Source: Propionimicrobium sp963511305 (GTDB lineage: Bacteria; Actinomycetota; Actinomycetes; Propionibacteriales; Propionibacteriaceae). Taken from it: 64,000 bases of DNA. Below the pieces are notes generated by a model that was not told the origin of the DNA, ran no database searches, and worked only from the letters and a program-made list of their open reading frames with translations. Positions 60,148 to 64,000 of the stretch are shown here, piece by piece. Where the stretch lies: positions 1-64,000 of the forward strand of contig CAUPIJ010000008.1 in assembly GCA_963511305.1 (NCBI GenBank), given 5' to 3'. The number at the start of each line of letters is the position of its first letter. The stretch's first letter is position 1. Position numbers and translations under genes: made by a program.

Positions 60148-60583
60148 TGCCACCGTTCTGCTGGCCGTCGCGGTCGGCTCGATGCTGTTCACCGGCTGCT
60201 CGGCCAGCTCGACCCCGATCTCGGAGCTGCCGGATGGCCAGTACACCGGCCAGTCTGAGCCCGAGACCGATGGCTCGTATGGCATCGTCGATTTCACGAT
60301 TTCTGGCGGCAAGGTTGCCGATGTTTCCTTCATTATCAAAGACAAGGACGGCACCCCGCACGACGAAAACTACGGCCTGGGCAGCGACGGCAAGCCCGCT
60401 GACGTAACCTTCTATCAGCGCGCCCAGAACGCCATCGAGGCGGAGAAGGCCTACATGCAGCAACTTAAGGAAACAAGTAATCAAAATGAGGTTGAGGCTA
60501 TCGCCGGCGCTTCGGTAAGCTATAGAGTCTTCCTAGGTGCAATTCGGGATGCCGTCCAACAGGCTCAGCAACCCGAATCGTAA
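60134..60583 (+). CDS. FMN-binding lipoprotein
   Basis: This 149-residue lipoprotein has lipobox FTGC after a short signal. The FMN-binding domain has DGQYTGQSE and FTISGGKVADVSFI, and the flavinylation site EAIAGASVS, where ApbE attaches FMN to the final Ser by a phosphoester. It overlaps the ATPase end and precedes apbE by 45 bases; together they form the electron-carrying part of the operon. Confidence 0.85.
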   Translation: MRKSDATVLLAVAVGSMLFTGCSASSTPISELPDGQYTGQSEPETDGSYGIVDFTISGGKVADVSFIIKDKDGTPHDENYGLGSDGKPADVTFYQRAQNAIEAEKAYMQQLKETSNQNEVEAIAGASVSYRVFLGAIRDAVQQAQQPES

Positions 60584-60628
60584 TTAGTGAAAGTTGGCTG
60601 TTAGTTTCGGAGGGGAAACAAACGCCGG

Positions 60629-61726
60629 ATGGATGATTCGGTCGGTCTTCAAACAGGCCAAACCACATTTCACTCGATGGGCACCTTGGCCCAAGTGTCG
60701 TGGGTAATCGACACTCAGCCGCCTGGAGTGAAAACGGGGAGCCTCATTGAGGCGAAGCTCCAGGCAGGCTGTTCACTCTTAGAAAAGAAACTCAGCCGCT
60801 TCGATCCATGCTCCGAGCTCTCGCGAATCTCTGCCCAGCCTGGGCGCTGGGTTTCGATCAGCCCGGAAACCCATGAGGTGCTCAGTGCCGCCCTTGCCCT
60901 GAGCGAGCGGACGGGCTATTTCAATATCTTCATCGGTGCCCAGGCTCGAGCCTGGCAAAATTTCTTCGAGAGTGGTGAGCTGACCGAGGTGCGAGGCGCT
61001 GCTGGGAAGCTGGATCTGCGAGCCGACGACGCAAAACTGGACTCTGTTTCGCGTGGTTCCTTCGCTCAGTTTGTTCCCGATCCAGTCTCTGCGTCACACA
61101 ATCCCCACCCCCATTCTGCTGTGGAGCCAGCAGAGATTTTCGGTCAGGGGAGCTCTGAGCAGAAGGATGAGCTCACTTTTCAGGCCCGGCTAAACGCTGA
61201 TCCTGGAACCGTCCTCGACCTGGGGGCGATAGCGAAGGGCTATGCGGCGGACCGGCTGGCTCAGACTGCGCTGGATTTCGGGGCAAAGAGCGTAGTGGCG
61301 AGCGTGGGAACCTCGTCGATAAGGGTTTCTGGCAAGAAGGCGAAGATAGGGGTGGCTAGCCCGTGGGCGGGGTGGCAGGATTTCGGCACACTGAGCGTCA
61401 AAGATCGGTCGATTTCTGTCTCGGCTGATATGGGCAGCCGAATTTCTTCTGGGCGGCAGGGCAGCCACGTCCTGCACCCGCAAACGGGAGCCTCGGCACT
61501 AACGGATCTGGTTGCGGTTCTGGTGGTGGCGCAGGACGGCATGACGGCGGAGGCATTCTCGACCGCGTTCCTGGCGATGGGGTTGGACGAGGCGATGATC
61601 CTGGATCAGAAGACCCCGGAAATCGACACGCTATTTATGACCCTGGACGGCCGCTTCCTGGCCAGCCCGAATCTAGATCTCACCGCGATGCCGGGCCTTC
61701 AGACCTGGTTGCGGAGCCAAGTCTGA
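60629..61726 (+). CDS. apbE: FAD:protein FMN transferase
   Basis: This 365-residue flavin transferase moves FMN from FAD to Ser/Thr of extracytoplasmic proteins, here probably the FMN-binding lipoprotein. LDLGAIAKGYAADRLAQ, ASVGTSSIRVSGK and SGRQGSHVLHPQTG match ApbE. A variable insert of about 40 residues lies near 145-185. No signal peptide is visible, unlike many ApbE proteins, so either the true start is elsewhere or it acts before export. Confidence 0.85.
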   Translation: MDDSVGLQTGQTTFHSMGTLAQVSWVIDTQPPGVKTGSLIEAKLQAGCSLLEKKLSRFDPCSELSRISAQPGRWVSISPETHEVLSAALALSERTGYFNIFIGAQARAWQNFFESGELTEVRGAAGKLDLRADDAKLDSVSRGSFAQFVPDPVSASHNPHPHSAVEPAEIFGQGSSEQKDELTFQARLNADPGTVLDLGAIAKGYAADRLAQTALDFGAKSVVASVGTSSIRVSGKKAKIGVASPWAGWQDFGTLSVKDRSISVSADMGSRISSGRQGSHVLHPQTGASALTDLVAVLVVAQDGMTAEAFSTAFLAMGLDEAMILDQKTPEIDTLFMTLDGRFLASPNLDLTAMPGLQTWLRSQV

Positions 61727-61794
61727 ATGATGGTCCAGGCGCTTTTTAGAAAATAGCTAAGCAAAAATTACTGTTTTATCCGTATGACGCTGCG

Positions 61795-61806
61795 TATACT
61801 TTCGGT
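61795..61806 (+). promoter_or_regulatory. -10 element of a leaderless toxin-antitoxin message
   Basis: TATACT (61795-61800) is separated by 6 bases from the GTG start of the next gene, the normal distance from a -10 to the first transcribed base. The message is therefore probably leaderless. No strong -35 is seen. Confidence 0.5.
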
Positions 61807-62076
61807 GTGACGATAGTGGAACAGCACGCATTGAAGCATGGGCTCAGCTCTGATGAAGTCGAGTATGCGTGGGAGTCACTAGTCAGATGTCAGCTACGTG
61901 TAAGCGATGATTGGCCGCCCAGATGGATAGGTTTGGGCGTTTTGCCTGACGGGAGGATTGCGCAGATGGTCGCTATAGAAGATGCGCAAGGTGATTGGCG
62001 TGTTTTTCACGCTATGACACCACCAACCAAGTCGTTTATGCGTGAATTAGGTATTGAATCAAGAAAGATGAGGTGA
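61807..62076 (+). CDS. small toxin-like protein (possibly BrnT-like)
   Basis: This 89-residue protein starts with GTG. EQHALKHGLSSDEVEYAWESLVR, RWIGLGVLPDGRIAQMVAIED and RVFHAMTPPTKSFMREL follow the order of BrnT-family toxins (His-rich start, RYVAIG.DGR strand, terminal helix), but the match is loose. The next gene encodes a ribbon-helix-helix protein, as BrnA does. Family assignment is tentative; a toxin role is inferred from the pairing. Confidence 0.5.
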   Translation: MTIVEQHALKHGLSSDEVEYAWESLVRCQLRVSDDWPPRWIGLGVLPDGRIAQMVAIEDAQGDWRVFHAMTPPTKSFMRELGIESRKMR

Positions 62077-62080
62077 GATT

Positions 62081-62362
62081 GTGGACAGCTTTACTGCAAT
62101 TAACGGCCAGGTGGTTTCCGACGAAATGCTCGAGAAGCTCGAGAGCGCTTATGCGGCGGGTGAGTTTCCTGATGGAGAGAGCGCGGCTGGTGAGGTGATT
62201 CAGGGGTCGCCTCGAGCGCTTAGCCTGGAGGGCACTGCTGTTTTGTCGGTTAAGGTTCCTGTCGCGATGAAACGGGCCATTCAAGAGAAGGCGGAAAAAG
62301 GAAACATGACCCCGAGCGAACTGGTTCGATCTATGATCGCCCGCGAGCTCATCGAAGCCTAG
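62081..62362 (+). CDS. ribbon-helix-helix (CopG-like) antitoxin
   Basis: This 93-residue protein has a C-terminal RHH fold: TAVLSVKVPVAMKRAIQEKAEKGNMTPSELVRSMIAREL. The N-terminal half (ITAINGQVVSDEMLEKLESAYAAGEFPDGE-type) is the probable toxin-binding part. It starts with GTG, 4 bases after the toxin-like gene, and probably represses the pair's promoter. Confidence 0.65.
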   Translation: MDSFTAINGQVVSDEMLEKLESAYAAGEFPDGESAAGEVIQGSPRALSLEGTAVLSVKVPVAMKRAIQEKAEKGNMTPSELVRSMIARELIEA

Positions 62363-62391
62363 GTTTGCCACGGGACGAAACCTGACGTGCC

Positions 62392-63135
62392 CTATTCCTC
62401 CATGGCGGCCACGGCTGCGGTCATTACCTCGTCGATGGAGTCTCGGATTACCAGGTCGGCCCGGGAATCGGCTTGGGTGGCGTCCCTATTAATGAGCACT
62501 AGGTGGGCGCCTCGGTAATAGTTGATCATCCCCGCGGCGGGGTAAACGTTTAGCGAGGTGCCGCCAATGATTAGCAGGTCGGCGCGTTCGATGGCCTTGA
62601 CCGCCTCGTACATAACTTCCGCGTTCAGCCCCTCCTCGTAGAGCACTATGTCTGGGCGAACCTGCTTGCCGCATTCGGGGCAGTGGGGGACGCCGGTCGA
62701 TTCCTTCATCCACACCTTGTCGTAAGTGTGTCCCTCGGGGCAGTAGTTCCGGTCGACGCTGCCGTGCAACTCCCAGACGGTCTTTGACCCGGCCTCCTGG
62801 TGCAGACCGTCGCAGTTTTGCGTCACCACGGCTGATATGTGACCGAGTTCCTCGAGCTTCGCCAGCGCGACGTGGGCGCCGTTCGGCTTGGCCTCGGGGA
62901 AGATCATGTGGGCTCGGTGGAAGTCGTAGAACGCCTCGGGCTCGGCCAGGTAGCAGCTATGGCTGAGCATGTACTCGGGCGGTTTGGCTCCGCTCGAGGT
63001 GGTGTATAGGCCCTGGGCTGAACGAAAATCGGGGATGCCAGAGGCGGTGGAAACACCCGCGCCGCCGAAGAAAACTCCTCGCTTCGCCTTCGATAGCCAC
63101 TGGGCTAGCTGTTGGATTTCAGAAGTTGCGCTCAT
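62392..63135 (-). CDS. cobB: sirtuin NAD-dependent protein deacylase
   Basis: This 247-residue SIR2 enzyme has the NAD motif FFGGAGVSTASGIPDFRSAQGLY, TQNCDGLHQEAGS and the catalytic His in ELHGSVD, with GTSLNVYPAAGMINYYRGAHLVLINRD. It removes acyl groups from lysine using NAD, tying it to the nad genes only in general terms. The zinc site is odd: the first pair reads YCPEGH with one Cys, while the second is normal (HCPEC), suggesting a C..H-CxxC site. It is convergent with the RHH gene. Confidence 0.88.
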   Translation of the reverse strand: MSATSEIQQLAQWLSKAKRGVFFGGAGVSTASGIPDFRSAQGLYTTSSGAKPPEYMLSHSCYLAEPEAFYDFHRAHMIFPEAKPNGAHVALAKLEELGHISAVVTQNCDGLHQEAGSKTVWELHGSVDRNYCPEGHTYDKVWMKESTGVPHCPECGKQVRPDIVLYEEGLNAEVMYEAVKAIERADLLIIGGTSLNVYPAAGMINYYRGAHLVLINRDATQADSRADLVIRDSIDEVMTAAVAAMEE

Positions 63136-63251
63136 GTCTCAAGTCTACGAGTGTCCAGTCTCAAGTGAGGGTTTAGGCATTTAACGGCCTTTATTTAACG
63201 TATCGGCGTATTGCTGGTTAGCGTGCGTGTCAAGACAAGAGGGGAAGATCT

Positions 63252-64000
63252 ATGTCCAAACTTTCTAAACTGCTTGCAGCCTCACTGGCTGCTGTGCTGC
63301 TGGTTGGTGGTTACGCCGCGACGTCGTCGGCTTCGTACGCCAAGGACGCGGAGCTGGGTGTTTCGCTGGGCGGCACTGATACTTCCGTCGTCGGAGAGGC
63401 CACGGTTTCGCTGAGTCAGGACGAGGTCATGGCCACCAGTCAGGCGGAGCTGAAGAAGCTGCGCGGTGCCATGTTCGACAAGAACATTAAGTTCGACGGC
63501 AAAGCGCTGCAGAGCGTCGTCGCTGAGAATGGAATGAACAAGCAGCAGTACCTTGACGCCGTGGTCTGGGACTCGGCTCTCGAGAAGGTTGCTGTTCAGC
63601 GTGCGTTCGAGCAGACCATCGCTAAGGGTCATAACCGTCCGGATGGTTCCAAGTCGAAGACCGCAACTCTCGACGGTCGCGATGCCGGTTTCGAGATTTT
63701 GGCGTCCGGCACGAGCATGGACGTCAAGGGCGCGATTGGTCTTTGGGTTACTGAGCAGGATGCGCTGAACAAGGCGAATGGCAAGTTGACTGCTGATACC
63801 GGCCACCTGTACAACCTGCTGAACCCGGCAACGCGCGCCCAGGCTTTCGCGCTGGTTTCTGGCGCGAACAAGAACTTCGTGGTCGGTCAGTTCTACACCG
63901 GCGAGGACGCTGATGCGAAGGCCGCCGAGCTAACTGGTGCCTACGTGCTCTCTTCTGTCGCCGACGCAGCGACCGTCAAGAACGCAACTGCGGTCGTCAA
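63252..64000 (+). CDS. secreted CAP-domain protein, truncated by the window edge
   Basis: The frame opens at ATG 63252 after GGGGAAG and is still open at 64000 (249 codons seen). A signal peptide (MSKLSKLLAASLAAVLLVGG, cleavage near AASTSSASYA-like residues) leads to a CAP/SCP-like domain: LDAVVWDSALEKVAVQRAFEQTIAKGHNRPDGSK, then TGHLYNLLNPATRAQAFALVSG. Bacterial CAP proteins are extracellular and of varied, mostly unproven function. The 3' part, which could hold an anchor or repeats, is not visible. Confidence 0.7.
   Translation, partial: MSKLSKLLAASLAAVLLVGGYAATSSASYAKDAELGVSLGGTDTSVVGEATVSLSQDEVMATSQAELKKLRGAMFDKNIKFDGKALQSVVAENGMNKQQYLDAVVWDSALEKVAVQRAFEQTIAKGHNRPDGSKSKTATLDGRDAGFEILASGTSMDVKGAIGLWVTEQDALNKANGKLTADTGHLYNLLNPATRAQAFALVSGANKNFVVGQFYTGEDADAKAAELTGAYVLSSVADAATVKNATAVV

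Overview
The window looks like one contiguous chromosomal piece from a moderately high-GC Gram-positive actinobacterium, most likely of the Actinomycetaceae type. Three things suggest this: an MprAB-type two-component system, a DciA/DUF721 gene directly behind recF, and the actinobacterial order pcnA - DUF6049 - membrane-anchored pseudokinase - trxB - trxA | parB - parA - rsmG - jag - yidC - yidD - rnpA - rpmH | dnaA. Species cannot be read from the sequence. No rRNA, tRNA, CRISPR array or intact insertion sequence was recognised.

Layout. 0-11 kb is mostly minus strand: gpmA, dciA, recF, mprBA with an S51 peptidase, argF (plus), pheA, gltA, an EcsC-like gene (plus) and dnaN. 10.8-11.3 kb is an AT-rich gap with several DnaA boxes and a DnaA-trio-like repeat, the best oriC candidate. 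11.3-15.8 kb is an accessory patch: alr with an extra tail that may be an antitoxin remnant, a broken vapC-like PIN gene, 64-bp tandem repeats, a BluB-CobT fusion, dispersed repeats around a ParE/RelE toxin-antitoxin pair, and a second DnaA-box cluster. 15.8-24.3 kb holds a membrane protein/hydrolase pair, glnS, and an NrtR regulator divergent from nadABC. 24.3-29 kb is minus strand: a PEP-synthase-like ATP-grasp protein of unknown role, rplI-rpsR-ssb-rpsF and a rhodanese. 29-43.9 kb is plus strand: a lipoprotein, a class B penicillin-binding protein, MscS, EamA, pcnA, MFS, DUF6049, a repeat-bearing membrane protein, a phosphatase, the pseudokinase, trxB and trxA. 44.1-49 kb is the parS/parBA to rpmH block on minus. 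49.3-53 kb has dnaA, a diacylglycerol kinase and serS. 53.1-61.7 kb is an iron-regulated operon for high-affinity iron uptake linked to extracytoplasmic flavin electron transfer. The end has a second toxin-antitoxin-like pair, a sirtuin and a truncated secreted CAP-domain gene.

How it fits together. Replication and segregation genes are present, but dnaA lies about 38 kb from dnaN, and dnaN about 7 kb from recF; the usual dnaA-dnaN-recF-dciA-gyrBA string is broken up, and gyrBA does not follow dciA. NrtR with its palindromic operators probably controls de novo NAD synthesis. A DtxR/IdeR-like box just downstream of an extended -10 promoter probably controls the operon FTR1 permease - P19 lipoprotein - DUF2318 membrane protein - two ABC permeases - ATPase - FMN-binding lipoprotein - ApbE flavin transferase.

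The least explained items are the split origin region, the KaiC-like/PPDK-N protein, the pseudokinase without a neighbouring murJ, the repeat-rich accessory patch at 12.5-15.8 kb, and the membrane/hydrolase pair at 15.8-17.5 kb.
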